Source of the DNA: Edaphochlamys debaryana
Taxonomy: Eukaryota; Chlorophyta; Chlorophyceae; Chlamydomonadales
Reading direction: 5' to 3'
NCBI GenBank assembly: GCA_016858145.1
Contig: JAEHOE010000016.1
Coordinates: 372,001 to 436,000, forward strand
DNA length: 64,000 nucleotides
In this document: in pieces, positions 44,501 to 51,200 of the stretch
Numbering within the stretch: the stretch's first letter is position 1
How the letters are laid out: the number at the start of each line of letters is the position of its first letter
Made by a program: the position numbers and the translations under genes
The notes under the pieces: model-generated
The model's database searches: none
What the model saw: only the letters and a program-made list of their open reading frames with translations
What the model was told of the DNA's origin: nothing

Positions 44501-47232
44501 CTTGGCTGTTAGTGTTCCGGGATGCGACCATGAGGGCGCAGCTGATGAGGGGTATCGGGAAGGGACGCGCTGGGCACTGGGTGCATGCGTAGATAGGGTG
44601 GTGAACCGGGGGAGATGAGTCCTGCTGGCTGTGGCCTGGTGAGAACACTTAGCGAGCATGGGGGAGGATTGAGGTTTCCCTGCTGGAGGGGACTGTTGTG
44701 TACAGCTTGAGCAAACTGCTTCTGACTTAGCGTATGGCTTCGAGGCCGCCTGACTTCGCGTTTTTGGCTCTAGAGTCGCCAAGGGGGGGAGTTCGGTCAG
44801 CCGGCTGCACTTTGCCGTAGCCCATAGTGTGTCCTGACAGCTGACAGAGCACAGTACCGTCGCTGTCACAGTATGGTTGCCGGTTGGGAGTTGAGGTAGG
44901 GTGCTGGAGGTTTGTGGTTGGTCTGCTGCTTTGTGCTGGAGGGTACGTCTAGGGTCGTGACTAGGGTTGTGACACCAGGGTTTGCCTCGTGGGACACGTG
45001 GCATGAGCACCTGAGGTACGGCAAGGAACCCTCCCGAGCGGGGGGACTTAGGCCAACGCCCAGCTTCCGACTAGCAAGTCGGAAGCACTGCTGCTACTAC
45101 TACTTGCTGCGGATCTACTCTGCGGTGACTGTAACTACTAGAGTGTTGCTGCTCTGCTGCCTCTAGCGCCTGCGGCGCAGTCACTGTGCCATCCGACGAC
45201 TTCCCGAGGAGCCTTCGCTCGCCCCAGCTGCTGAACCTCGGCGCTGGTCCTAGAAGTGAGCCCAGGCACCGCCTGCGTCTTTGCTCGCCAATTAGTTCGG
45301 TCAGCCGGCTGCACTTTGCCGTAGCCCATAGTGTGTCCTGACAACCTCTGACCCCGCCCCAAGACCCCAAGCAACCCCGCGGCATGAAACCGTGAATGGC
45401 CCCTCTCCTCGTCCTTGAAGGCCTTGTTGGCCAGATCGTCCAGTTGCGTGCTCCACACCCAGTTGGCGGTGCACACGCCGCCGTACCTCTCAGTGTCGCC
45501 TGAGCGAAGGGCCGGTAGGGGCGGGGGTCCGGGTGCCAGGGCAACGAACATCAAGAGGAGGGAGCGAGGCGTGGGGCCGTGCGCGCTCCAGGCGTGGGGG
45601 CCCGTCAGGGTTCGGGCAGAGCCATGGGAAGCGTAGGGCAAGAGGCAGAGCCCTAGCTACCGGTAGATGTGTGGCGCTCCCGAACCCTAGGAAGCAAGGA
45701 GACTCACCGTAGCCCATGCTGCTCTCCATGTACTCGGTCACGTACTTGACCAGCTTGGCCTTGGTCTGGGGCAGGTTGGAGTCGGAGCCATCAACGTCGG
45801 CGTTCTTGGTGGCATCGGTCAGCTGGGCGTTGGTCTTCCAGGTGCACTCGCCGCTGCACTCGGCTGCCGGACGGGGGAGGGGGCGGTGAGGGGGTGAGAG
45901 GGGTGAGGGACGGGGGGTTGAGGGGGTTAAGGGGAGTTCCGGGCAGGGGGTGGGGACTCAGGAGGGGCAAGAGGAGTGGGACGGGAGAGGGGGCTCGTCG
46001 TCATGGGGACAATGGGTGAGGGCGCAGGTGCGCTCATGACTGATGGCCAAGCGGGGAGCGAAGGGCAGGGCCTGCGCGGATGGAGTCGCCTCATCACAGC
46101 TCACCCTGCTTCAGGTTGGTGCCGCAGACCACGGCCTTGTCCAGCAGCGAGCCGGAGCAGAACTCTTTGTCGCGAAGCCACTGTGGGGGCGGCGACCGGG
46201 CGCGGAGGGGGGAATGAGAAAGGGGGCGGGGGCGGAGCGGAGGGGGGGCGAGGGGGGTTGGCGGCGGTGGAAGGGCGTGAGAGTTAGCTGCCGGGCCCGG
46301 TACTCTGGCGTGTAGAGGGGTGGAGACAGGCTGAGGAGGGCCAGGAGTGTGGGGCCAGAAGTGTGGGGCCAGGAGTGTGGGGCCAGGAGTGTGGGGCAAG
46401 GTGCCGGGCGCGCTGAGAGCCTCTGAGCGGGATACGTGGTGGCTAGGAGGGCGGGGGCCGAAGGGGGCCGACTGCTGGGGGCTCACCAGGGGGTTGTAGA
46501 GGGTCGGGGAGGGGTAGCAGATGCCAAGGTCGCTGACGCCGTACCACCTGTCAGAAGGGGCAAAGCGGGGAGATGGTTAAGCGGAGGCCTTAGACAGAGG
46601 GCAAGCGGCCAGAGGCGCCGCGGGAAGTTGGGCGGACGTAGGGTGCGTCTGACGCGTGCGACTCACTCGCAGACGGACTGCTTGATGCAGTCGGCCTCCA
46701 CCTCGATGCTGTCGCATTTGTACATGGCGGCCTGCTCGTAGGCGATGAGCCTGCGACGAGGACACAAAGCGGGTGCGCGTGAGTCGGCATTGAGCGAGGA
46801 AATCGCAACTTTCTCCAAAACCGGTCAGACTCGGCGGCGAGCGAAGGACCTGACAGCTTGTTACTCACTTGCCGGTGTCGGTGGTGGGGGCCGGGACGGT
46901 GGTGACCCAGCCTGCGCGAGGAAGCGTGCGCGACGGTCAACGCACGGTCTGGTGCGTGTGCGCGCGGCCCTTCCGCTGCCCGTTGGGTGATCAGCTCCGA
47001 GTGCGTGCTTACCGGGGTTCAGGTCGCATCCCCAACCAGCGTCAACGCACAGGTTCTCGGTCGCAAGGCGCTGGCGAGCGGCTGCGCCCGCTGCGACATG
47101 CGCCAGACGCCGCTGACGCTTGAACCGATGGGCCCCGAGGGCGCGGGCAACTGTGTCGTCCGTATCAGCAGTTGCCGATACAGCCAGTATGGCGACGCAA
47201 AGCGTCGCCAGGACGGAGAGCTCGAGACGCAT
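29569..47232 (-). CDS. Secreted Cys-rich GPI-anchored protein (copy B), split by a retroelement
   Basis: Tandem paralogue of 25445-28391. Ten exons inferred by alignment to copy A join to 389 residues: 47013-47232, 46869-46911, 46667-46750, 46487-46547, 46105-46180, 45708-45863, 45408-45499, 30415-30514, 30109-30199 and 29569-29815. It has a signal peptide ([20 protein letters not shown]), Cys/Trp modules in the same order ([36 protein letters not shown]) and a C-terminal hydrophobic GPI-type end ([17 protein letters not shown]). The intron between 45408 and 30514 contains a whole 14.7-kb retroelement on the opposite strand. In addition, the donor of that intron reads GAG|GAGAGG where copy A has GAG|GTGCGT, so no GT sits at the expected place. 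Compared with copy A, one long exon (26132-26325) corresponds to two exons here. The gene may be dead or mis-spliced; coding frames are otherwise intact. Confidence 0.75.
30634..31085 (+). repeat. Terminal repeat A1 (452 bp)
   Basis: Matches 44842-45293 base for base as read by eye (constant offset 14208). Starts TGACAGAG. Contains a perfect 10-bp-stem hairpin at 30855-30878 and a TGTAA at 30922-30926. The match to the right-hand copy stops at ...GCCAATT; the next base begins the presumed primer-binding segment. Confidence 0.92.
30922..30926 (+). terminator. TGTAA poly(A) signal inside repeat A
   Basis: The algal poly(A) motif in sense with the element's genes, 54 nt downstream of the proposed transcript start at about 30868. 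The copy at 45130-45134 in A2 would end the genomic transcript. Confidence 0.4.
31086..31097 (+). promoter_or_regulatory. Putative self-priming primer-binding segment
   Basis: TGCTTCCGACTT begins at the first base after A1 and is the exact reverse complement of 30868-30879 inside A1. In Tf1-type elements the 5' end of the RNA folds back onto the primer-binding site next to the LTR to prime cDNA. No TGG-starting tRNA site is adjacent; a TGGCGCC lies at 31111. Confidence 0.5.
31595..31708 (+). repeat. GGGGCC hexanucleotide array, about 19 units
   Basis: Nineteen consecutive 6-bp units, two of them GGGGCT (31661-31672). In the frame of the leader ORF this encodes Gly-Arg repeats. Confidence 0.95.
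32583..38549 (+). CDS. gag: Retroelement Gag-protease-like polyprotein (1988 residues)
   Basis: N-terminal 300 residues look like a retrotransposon capsid (for example [38 protein letters not shown]). A CCHC zinc knuckle of exact spacing C-x2-C-x4-H-x4-C is at about residues 330-343 ([14 protein letters not shown]). A long Gly/Tyr/Pro-rich stretch follows (about 430-540). Two regions look like retropepsin folds: about 700-850, ending [15 protein letters not shown], and about 1535-1670, with [11 protein letters not shown] and later [11 protein letters not shown]. Both have changed catalytic triplets (DTM, DMG instead of DT/SG). An acidic segment ([19 protein letters not shown]) and a basic helix end the protein. 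The frame is intact. The start ATG at 32583 is the first in a frame that is open back to 32187, so the true N-terminus is uncertain. Gag would form the cytoplasmic particle. Confidence 0.85.
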   Translation: MGDRNCPSFDAKPTSLPAFLQSARLFVKQWAMSDRGDNKALIAKLILAGMAGGLTKDGGNNLNLVVQGWCATEGAEALTEHKDKWTLLHAGVANPPEYKGQAKLPDLKLDACEYLLEALAKKFGREDPTSKKSYDNFGVEPLEDPMTAGARFLSIVRPISEASISRRVRTERWLRAVMESHWVKASFMNDTIKVSYLGKEDSDPTAWDLAKAIVRCHEIYSAFRVEQEAADSKVKDPKKVKAFATSAGPVSESTSASGVGSADIARLSSQIERMANSVSALTTHSGRQDHSKGYGGQAGGRQQQQQSSGGSKPRWPKAEPGPATGSTGDCSFCNAKHHSVDFCTANAKAGNLTALPGHPKSINMDNAWAELVRRKPEYAALLSAPRQQQPQGDRPRRQDYAKPKDNNRGKGNPQHAAYAAEASPYLQSQAPPAALHYGQGPAPYGYGYGYSTPPPSSYGHSYGYGQGPQAPPAGAFASSASFRAPAAPPPGVPPPPSWPMGYGAPPFSHPPPSSYAPSSASALHTDVLSVAQHPYNSTFVTYVEYGTPGAALATSASVSQLGGGMSACNSVGSFASKETGPAVSPTGPPTPIQGQTVWPPQASSTAAFNTAKEPMPASFRQLPPGPLPSSMRLPPVEQVSFSHMKDGSSNVRFGPMAPGKTAAALEILGKMMAELLDLLKAPEVVPEASALACSSTAATAGSKMEEIKQYLKSELASSLHYVDNSDPKRGAGLLKADGTLIFPPGIGPDTMCNTVGLMVQSLYENLGVKLEPCNAGVKSLRQSSRPLGIARVWNVITPGTASELRVCGDFLVVPDDWAAGLFTMLWGGPLFHQCGMLYDYYPRPHLRFRSGLHQGDETINGHVALVPAPPELEKVAASLRACYATALLPSEPSPPPVDEAEARLKTVSVHIPTVRFDASDCARPLASALGLSDRRICIWDWSPADGASVAFATSLDTAEELDEEEMLVYEDEELAEADARGELSGPQLEEVEPHHTQAPTSAASAPPKGGPEIQALATHDHPRRPASSRDEGRQSSRGRSHSRDRGAESRGRDHERERSGDRQPRRSGSGGAGGRRPSGSPQRSRSRSPGTPGRLSGSRRPCTLCSCLREATKLQAYRDLAVFPGHENYRGAGPRLGNPLRYPPWSRHSQDYCLLHALLGGPTLLRWTPELQDSLGSLDIKGFFQPINEVDLQPWPEDLPALPLAKAYDRGDKQLRRECRWTEEVLARMGPDLDRPNVSVYRQSERHVHSSTYFIGAYIDWCRKLRDWLAFKGQTIGWREQRPLPAPQPAPPPPRKERSRPPEVPPAAAAGPSTSATPQHDAAAAGLSGSAQVRNREALEAGAQAPPAVPSPKRQATAIPTTRAPPAAQEVAASADQGPRPAGAELAPKAPVLTAALASQYPYLPPPLPAPIVRDALVPPLPAEQPGSDPQALPASQQAYMWRRASAIMVGDVIFGEGCADTYQRYTEREAAVALPRPPPPVCVLASACYHGSSLTDDVTPMDRNDLCTGLLFGNNERSRWESQGLPKIEITCAGFDITSASYSVDMGLTGACCLMRQDLFDGVPVAVLQDTAVTTAGLYHEDEVIKVFGARGVKKSFYSTKRTARDVRVFINGTLGRDGAPGEPAAIMVQVPVAPVLPVEDLPYGIVFGRPFLSLLRANISVRTSGDEYWLSYPVDDTVSWRTRLWLCNRYTDNAIRFCALAAAPASSRGGVEPEPESKLSSSAKLLEPAPPLAAKPGDEQPDSASGNSGPGPAGERDGKALPDSRYCATPRQLPFRVKANTPAKRSINGPGAAGLSPAAEHLEAGESPAPGTAGTESRTKGSCFLPGCGLIDHDVYGVSFARALHLLCDLGAHTIAYGATTFGIWVPLPHCPRAIARLIAASPIYGPVQPYDTFGANTTDTEDEDWHSTSSEEESDDDAELDEQLDDWMEHVQWRLGCMILRRVTRSINRKLARQARRELRRQEELRAQAFAAMELARRRYLSLVK
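38550..39155 (+). CDS. In-frame extension after gag stop, with one membrane segment
   Basis: After the gag TGA (38547-38549) the same frame stays open for 202 codons to a TGA at 39153-39155. It could be read as a separate ORF from the ATG at 38601 or as stop-codon readthrough. It has a hydrophobic span ([15 protein letters not shown]) close to its N-terminus, then a Pro/Ala/Ser-rich region. The final TGA is one base before the pol ATG (TGATATG), a layout that would favour termination-reinitiation. No homologue recognised; an env-like role is possible but unsupported. Confidence 0.5.
   Translation, partial: QFLQQRAERWAAAAGAKVSKRKYAPPDANTKSATPARWRLNSYKTFTFAIVMLVFLGCWRLSDATPNCVPHPAYPQGGQWLAPSWAQLEQSPATTPLEQAMRRIQLRDPAPPARRSPPQAPPAGSPSAETPPAEPPSTFVTGTAHANASSVERPAAPPTEPPNVAASRPSAANVTTPDGARAPPEDSTLVKQEAIHFMHST
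39157..44592 (+). CDS. pol: Retroelement Pol: RT, RNase H, MTase-like, DDE integrase, PHD finger, MTase-like (1811 residues)
   Basis: Intact frame. Order by approximate residue: reverse transcriptase 40-300 with catalytic LFVDDAAV near 206-213; RNase H 360-480 ([18 protein letters not shown]); a C5-methyltransferase-like region 630-910 ([38 protein letters not shown]); integrase zinc-binding HHCC near 1066-1110 ([16 protein letters not shown]); DDE core with [16 protein letters not shown] and AAERV at 1134, 1194 and 1229; PHD finger 1434-1480 ([22 protein letters not shown]); and a C-terminal SAM-binding-like domain 1650-1800 ([20 protein letters not shown]). RT, RNase H and integrase copy the RNA and insert the DNA in the nucleus. 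Both MTase-like regions lack intact catalytic motifs, so they are probably inactive or repurposed. PHD fingers commonly bind histone H3 tails, so this one could steer integration. Confidence 0.9.
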   Translation: MTEEQRDSLKTLFSKYDHLFARSLKDIGCYRGELGPVRLELKHNNPIFEAPRRHSAAERLVEDAKCRELYGADIIEPSNSTQYAMNVTLPRKKGIDGSYESNEYRYCADARRINAASVRDNFRPPAPEDLFDRILGARFITKCDCRAAFNQLPLAEEDRDKTSFWWNNTLWRYKRLMYGAVNATAAWQRVLSHHVRKYGLQDCVYLFVDDAAVTGRTAEEHEQNLAWFLAMLDEINIKLHPDKTVVAADKIEFLGHMVSADGLRPVQAKVAAIQAIQPPRSLTELQALLGLCNYYRCYIPRFACIANPLYELTKKGVAWGPETWQPRHQEALDQLKAEFSTNDRLLRKPDPNCQLILHTDFSNVGISAVLGQLDDEGHEYMVACISRSLNVHERNYTSYKGEMLAACWAMKMLRPYLIGPRFILVTDHAPLLWLMENQNLVGQYARWALLMQEYDFDVAHRPGQLHYNADTLSRSPLPSSADGSGARMDEDSDAKPPPPRLVPYPTVTPSAQPTALMSAVQVLALRAREEYSLLATVTGQGSALAPSPDEWLAGGNGTASDPVERFADPECTVAQLLTRQANLTANRVVREARDALRATSLSPPRPRRVAEGRTAALDTSLLSHHFLEHAFTEGLVVVECGTSTATGLEACLRAGWTVRRYHTLGAPAQEHSLLRRRLGWLRASFPRQLRGSAVESPWAALPPGPLTNDHLLAASAKSGQQWLVLGNLDSTLAPPDRVLELLGRLQELQPHLPPGFLLEREPPASADTPFGTCLTLDTAAMGRAQHSLRAFCTNLAAPEHLRKVATSGAWSPSNLSAAAAAPSRRLPLCEAPLSEPYSACDVPGRPVTVFPPGNLATIQLASTASAVPSPLLPEEIAVLTGLEPASLLERRNDGTLAVPSAIDALQQGLQTPAAARIFLCAQALQRAFVTPHHMARMPPQQAPPAAPLGGGREIENNTAAQPAALVTTALQHHQSNEHWTSALVSAVADAQESRYCDPWEDKQLLHYLAQGTCPAGIVGEAARRVARRAINYRFDDRSNRLYRRMPNSTMREVPPPERRQAIIQEAHHRLGHWGARRTLCLVQNGYWWQGMSRDVEYVVQCCPLCDRANTVGNVIPPELHPLPIRGPFFRWHVDLAGPLTRTSSGYEYVMVCVEAWTKHVEMIPLRSKGSEEVANAFLANVLARFSAPAEVVTDGGTEFHGAFAALLEQCFIDHRHTSPNHPQANGAAERVVQVCKRSLRKYCAQYASAERWDEYLPWVLMGYRCSPQKSTGKSPFELMYGAPPAVPLGAAELWAEAIDPDADPQRADQLVMLRSHNVQQAAPFNGQNLLTAQWRDRHNYARVRAGGYKPRFTKFNVGDYVYVILRNQNNTLQLPVRETVLRIVAVSPEGVAELMGRDGTIRKEHVSNLAPCHLQDLDPIVDPRIAVPPLDLPCEICAFPGDESKMVMCDGCGTGWHLYCLRPPLPRVPRGTWTCPDCHARGVTPATIDQLPAPVPREAPQPQIFPSAQARRRLNEAKALEGIPCSRKVRDPATNTFVNRRGTLHYKSDEPHARPIEARYTDGTAERLTLRAAKACAQPSTTALVTAAGAPPSVLPDTWDLSSPSARAAALLQLRTVPGLASSLPESFPAGTHPAPAEEALNLLLDHLDASRSPVILDPCAGDETLANALRARGYSVCANGGRATEAPGWPRLDPLQPGTYRRLATPGESWLIISAPHPELLPFWLPLAVAMVPLVAAFIPRRMLTAPPDAWAALLNTFTEDERLAIITGDTCGYVNGKPGAWLLVFRDATMRAQLMRGIGKGRAGHWVHA
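44781..44789 (+). promoter_or_regulatory. Polypurine tract
   Basis: AAGGGGGGG lies directly before repeat B1, where plus-strand DNA priming would be expected. This puts the reverse-transcription LTR start at B1, not at A2. Confidence 0.7.
44790..44839 (+). repeat. Terminal repeat B1 (50 bp)
   Basis: Begins AGTTCGGTCAGCC and ends CCTGACA; repeated at 45294-45343. Followed by the dinucleotide GC and then A2. Confidence 0.9.
44842..45293 (+). repeat. Terminal repeat A2 (452 bp)
   Basis: Second copy of A1, apparently identical, including the hairpin (45063-45086) and TGTAA (45130-45134). Confidence 0.92.
45294..45343 (+). repeat. Terminal repeat B2 (50 bp), right end of the element
   Basis: Second copy of B1, directly joined to A2 and ending in CA. 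The host duplication ACCT follows. There is no B copy at the left end of the element. Confidence 0.9.
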
Positions 47233-48205
47233 TGTTGCGCTCAAAGTCGAGGAAGGTGGGTTAACCGACTAAAGGTCCTGCGTCTGTCCTTGTCAACACC
47301 AAGCAATAGCGTTGAGTTGTTTGAGCAAGGGAGCGCGGGTATTTTATGCATAAACCCGAGTACGATTGCAGTACTCGAGGCGCTGAGGGGTGTTCCGACT
47401 AGGCGCCTCGCCGACTTCACGATGCAGGCCTTGATGCGATATATATGAGCCGTCACGGCAACGGGTTGGTTTTGGGGTCTTCGAAGAAAAGGGGGGTGAC
47501 GAACATCTGTACCTGACTTCACACCGTTTGTCGCACGGCCCTTCGAGAACAGAGCACTGCAGCTCGCAGCGCTATGGGCAAGATATATCCCCTCACTTGC
47601 CGCTCCGCCGGTCAAGACGCGCCGCGTGTGCCGCGTGCCCGCTGCGTGCCCGGGAGGGCCAGGGCGTCCCCAATCCACGTCAGCAGACCCTTGAGCTTTC
47701 CATTGCGGTTACTCTGCCAAGACCAGCCAGACTAACCAGGTCAAGGTTCGCACGTGTATGTACGCTGCAGGAGCCCCCAGGCAAGCCCCAAGAACAACAT
47801 CCTGTGTCGGCCTGGGCTGAGTCGTCCGGCTGATTCGTTGCCCATGCTCGCTCCCAAGCAGGGCCCAATCCAGGGCCTGCCATTCTCCATCGGAACTCGT
47901 AGTTGCATAGGAGCGGGGGGCGTGGACAGCAAAGAGGGCGGGAGAGGGAAGACACTTGGCATAATACGCACAGGGGAAAGGGGGGTTTACCCGAGACACG
48001 AACCGGCCGTGGGACGAATTGCTGTCGGGAGCTGTCCGCCCCAACCCCACGCCAACTTTGCACTGGATACTGCAGACAGAATAGCCATCAACTGGCATAG
48101 CCTTGCGTGCCTCGCCTTGCTGAACTGGTGCACGATCAGACTGCTAGTGCTCCCACAACCTCACGAAACACGCTTCAATGGCCTAGGACAAGCCTTTATA
48201 GTAAA
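47233..48205. other. Intergenic region between divergent genes
   Basis: Upstream of Cys-rich copy B (-) and of the LRR-like gene (+), so it should hold two promoters. No gene, TATA element I would defend, or repeat seen. Confidence 0.45.
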
Positions 48206-51200
48206 ATGGCGGGGCCACGGAGCTTCGTCGACGTGCTCTGGGCAGTGGGCGACCGCGAGTCGCTCTACGCCGCTCTGGACGCGGGCAGCAAGGCTGCCAT
48301 ACGCGCGAGCTGCCGAAGCTGTCGTAGATGGATCAACGACTGCCGCACGCGCTTACGATGTCGCCCTGCTTGACGGGCAAGCCCGACCGTCGGAGGGGCT
48401 CTGGCGCGAAGCAGCGATCTCAGCTGCCCGAGAACCTCACAGCGTGGCCCAACATCAGAGAGCTGCTCGTGGTCCTATCCAAGGAGCGTTTGTGCCCAGC
48501 GTGCTCTTGTCCTGGATGCGAGCCCACACCGGATGAGCTCAGCGACGCCTTCATGGGCGTGCTCCAGCCAAAGCTAAACGACCTGAAGCAGCGTCTCAAG
48601 GAGCTGAAGATCCGGTTCGTGTCGAACAACCTGGTCCCGTGGCGCATGCCCACCGCCATGGCGCCGTGGGTCTCGGCCTTCCTCCCCAACCTGTGCACTG
48701 TAAAGCTCACGGGCGCGTGGGACGTATCGCTGGACTGGAGCAGCGAGTGAGTCGAGGGTGTGCGGGGAAGCTCACGGAGTTGCAGGGTTGGGTGTCGGGA
48801 TTCCGCGAGTGTGTCGAGAAGTCGACCCTGGGCCCAAGTGCAGACCACCCCGACCTCCCCTCACCCGCCCCAACCTCGTGCCCTGCACTCCGCTCGTTCC
48901 CTAGGGGCTCGCACGCCTTCGCGCCCGGCTCCCGCTCTCACCTCCTCTACGCCACCCTCGCGCGCCTGCCGCTGTTGCGCGAGCTGCACGTGGCCTCATG
49001 TTCGGGCCTGCAGCACGTGTCGGAGCTCACGGGGCTAACGCGGGGGGCTCGTGTTCGCTCCTTTGCGGAAGACTGTGGTCAAGGTTTCAGTAAGAAGTGG
49101 AGAGACGTTCCGCCCGAGCACCCTTTCCTGGGCGGCGTCGCCGGGAAGCCGCGGTTCAACCCCCCTGCGGATGTCGAGCCGCCTTCCCCCTGACTCGGCG
49201 TGGTTGTGGTGCTTATGATGATCTCATGTGGCTAGCCCTCTCGGGCTGAGACTGTCGCTGTATGGGTTGGAGTAGGTGGCTGCCTCGGTGATGGACATTC
49301 CCTAAGGGTACGCCTGGGGTCGGGGGAAGTTGACTCTCTCCCCCTTGTGCGGGGCCGGCAGCTTGCTGCCCGCTGGCCGCAACCCTGTAATGCGTCATTC
49401 CTAACGCGCCTGGCTGTCGTACGGCCTGCCGTTCGCCACGTCAGCAACAAGTTCTACGAGCCGCTGGGCTCTGCCGGGGTCGAGGCCATCGCTCAGCTGC
49501 CGCGGCTCACGCAGCTCGTGCTGAGGGAGCATGAGCTGTGCGGCTGTTGCATTGATGTGCCGACTGACCTTATGGGGCGGCTCCTACCCCCGGCGCTACA
49601 GCGGCTTGAGCTGGACGTCTTGGGTGAGTTGGGAGCTTGGAGGGCGGAAAGAGGGGAGCCAAGAGGGAGAGTGGAGGGGGTCAGCGGGGAGGGTGGCGGA
49701 CATAGGGGCTGGGGCTGAGAGGCTAGTCAAGTGCCATGTCTTTGCGCAGCCGCGGCCTCGGAGTGGACCGCCAGGTTGCGTGGGGCATGCCTGGCGGGCT
49801 TGTATGGAGCTGACTGAACGCGCAGGGCCCCGCGGCGGGGCTGGGTTGCGGTGCTCGGGTGGGGCTGGGTGGGATGTGCGGTGGGAGAGGAGAGGGCGAG
49901 GGTGAAGTCATGCCACCACCTCCCCTTCCCCCTGGCCCAACCTCAACCCCTTTCTTCTCCCTTCTCGTGTCCCCCTTAGGCTTCCCCAAGAAGGGCGCCC
50001 GCACGCCCCTACTCCTGGAACTGCCCGACCGGGGCCCGACCTCCTTCCGCGTGCTCGGCCCCGGCATCAGTATGCGCGAGCTCGGCAGCCTCGCCCGGAT
50101 CCTGCTGCGGGCCGGAGCAGGCGTCCGCGCCACCCCCGCCGCCGCCACCGTCCGCGTCGCCCCTCCCGCCTGGCTGCTGGAGGCCGAGGCCGCGGCCGCC
50201 GCGGCACGTGCCCCGGCGGGGCCCTCGGGCGCATCTGCCGGGCCTGGGTCCAAGGCGGCGGCTCCGGCCGCCCCTGCTCCTCGGGCAGGGCTGGGGGCCG
50301 GCGTCGCGGCCTCGGGTGCCGCTGCTAGCACCAGAGCGACCACTGCTAGCACCAGGGCTGCCACTGCTCCAGGAATCCCGGCCCGCGATCGGTTGGTGGG
50401 GTCCCTGGCCGTGCTTCATGTGGACCGCCTGCTGCTGTGCGGGGCGACGGAGGCGGGGGCGGTCGCGGGGCCCGGGGCGCCGCGGGGGTGCCCCGGCCGC
50501 AGCCGGCACGTGCCGCCGCTGGGCCCCGGGCTCCACCTGGGCATCCTGCGGGCGTTACGGTGGCGGTGCGGGCGGTGGAGCCTGGGGGAGGTGCTGGTCG
50601 GAGAGCCAGGGTGCACGCACGTGGGTGGTGGGAGGGGGGGTGGGGTGGCGGTTTGGGGGGTGGGGATTCGGGGTGGGTGCCGAGCAAGGTGCTAGTTGGC
50701 AAGTTCGGGTGTGGGGGTTGGGGAGAGGGACTCCGTTGGGCTTATGTAGCCTGACGAGGTGGGCGTGGGGTGCGCGGGTGCTCCCAGCCGCGCCCCTAGT
50801 GCCCCTAGCTGTCCTCAACTCCCCTTGCTCGGCTGTCAGTCCTCACTGCGCACTTTGCCTCGCCCCTTGTGTGCCTGCTGCCCCTCTCCTGCACCCCAGG
50901 CTCTGGCGGAGGCCGCATCTCTGTTCGGCGCCCCTTCCATCTTAGGCTTCGGCATCTCTCCCAACTGGAAGCCTGCCTATCCCCCAGCACCCGACGGGGA
51001 CGACTGCGGCGGCCAGCATGACTCACGCGGCGGCGGCGGCAGCTGGGATGCGGAAGACGAAGGGTCGCGGGAGGCGTGCGAAGACATCGCCTGGGATTGT
51101 GACCTGGATGTGCGCGGCGGTCCCGCGGACGGCAGCTGGGCGGACGTGGTACGGCACCTGCCGCACAAGTGGCAGCCGTACGTACGGCAGCTGCGGTTTC

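Larger units (their letters stand above)
30634..45343 (+). mobile_element. 14.7-kb DDE-integrase retroelement with split direct repeats
   Basis: Flanked by ACCT on both sides (30630-30633 and 45344-45347); the element begins TGACAG and ends CTGACA. Order: repeat A1 (30634-31085), leader, gag-protease frame (32583-38549), small membrane-segment frame (to 39155), pol (39157-44592), polypurine tract (44781-44789), B1 (44790-44839), 2-nt GC, A2 (44842-45293), B2 (45294-45343). A1 and A2 appear identical over 452 bp and B1 and B2 over 50 bp, so the insertion is young. Pol has the Ty3/gypsy domain order (RT, RNase H, integrase), but the A-coding-B-A-B repeat layout is the one described for PAT-like tyrosine-recombinase elements. 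I see no tyrosine recombinase. It sits in an intron of the minus-strand Cys-rich gene. Confidence 0.9.

Noticed and set aside
30600..45400. Tyrosine recombinase gene expected from split direct repeats
   Set aside because: No R-H-R-Y type region seen in any long frame of the element; integrase is clearly DDE.
48190..48206. TTTATAG as a TATA box
   Set aside because: Only a few bases before the start codon, too close to act as a core promoter.
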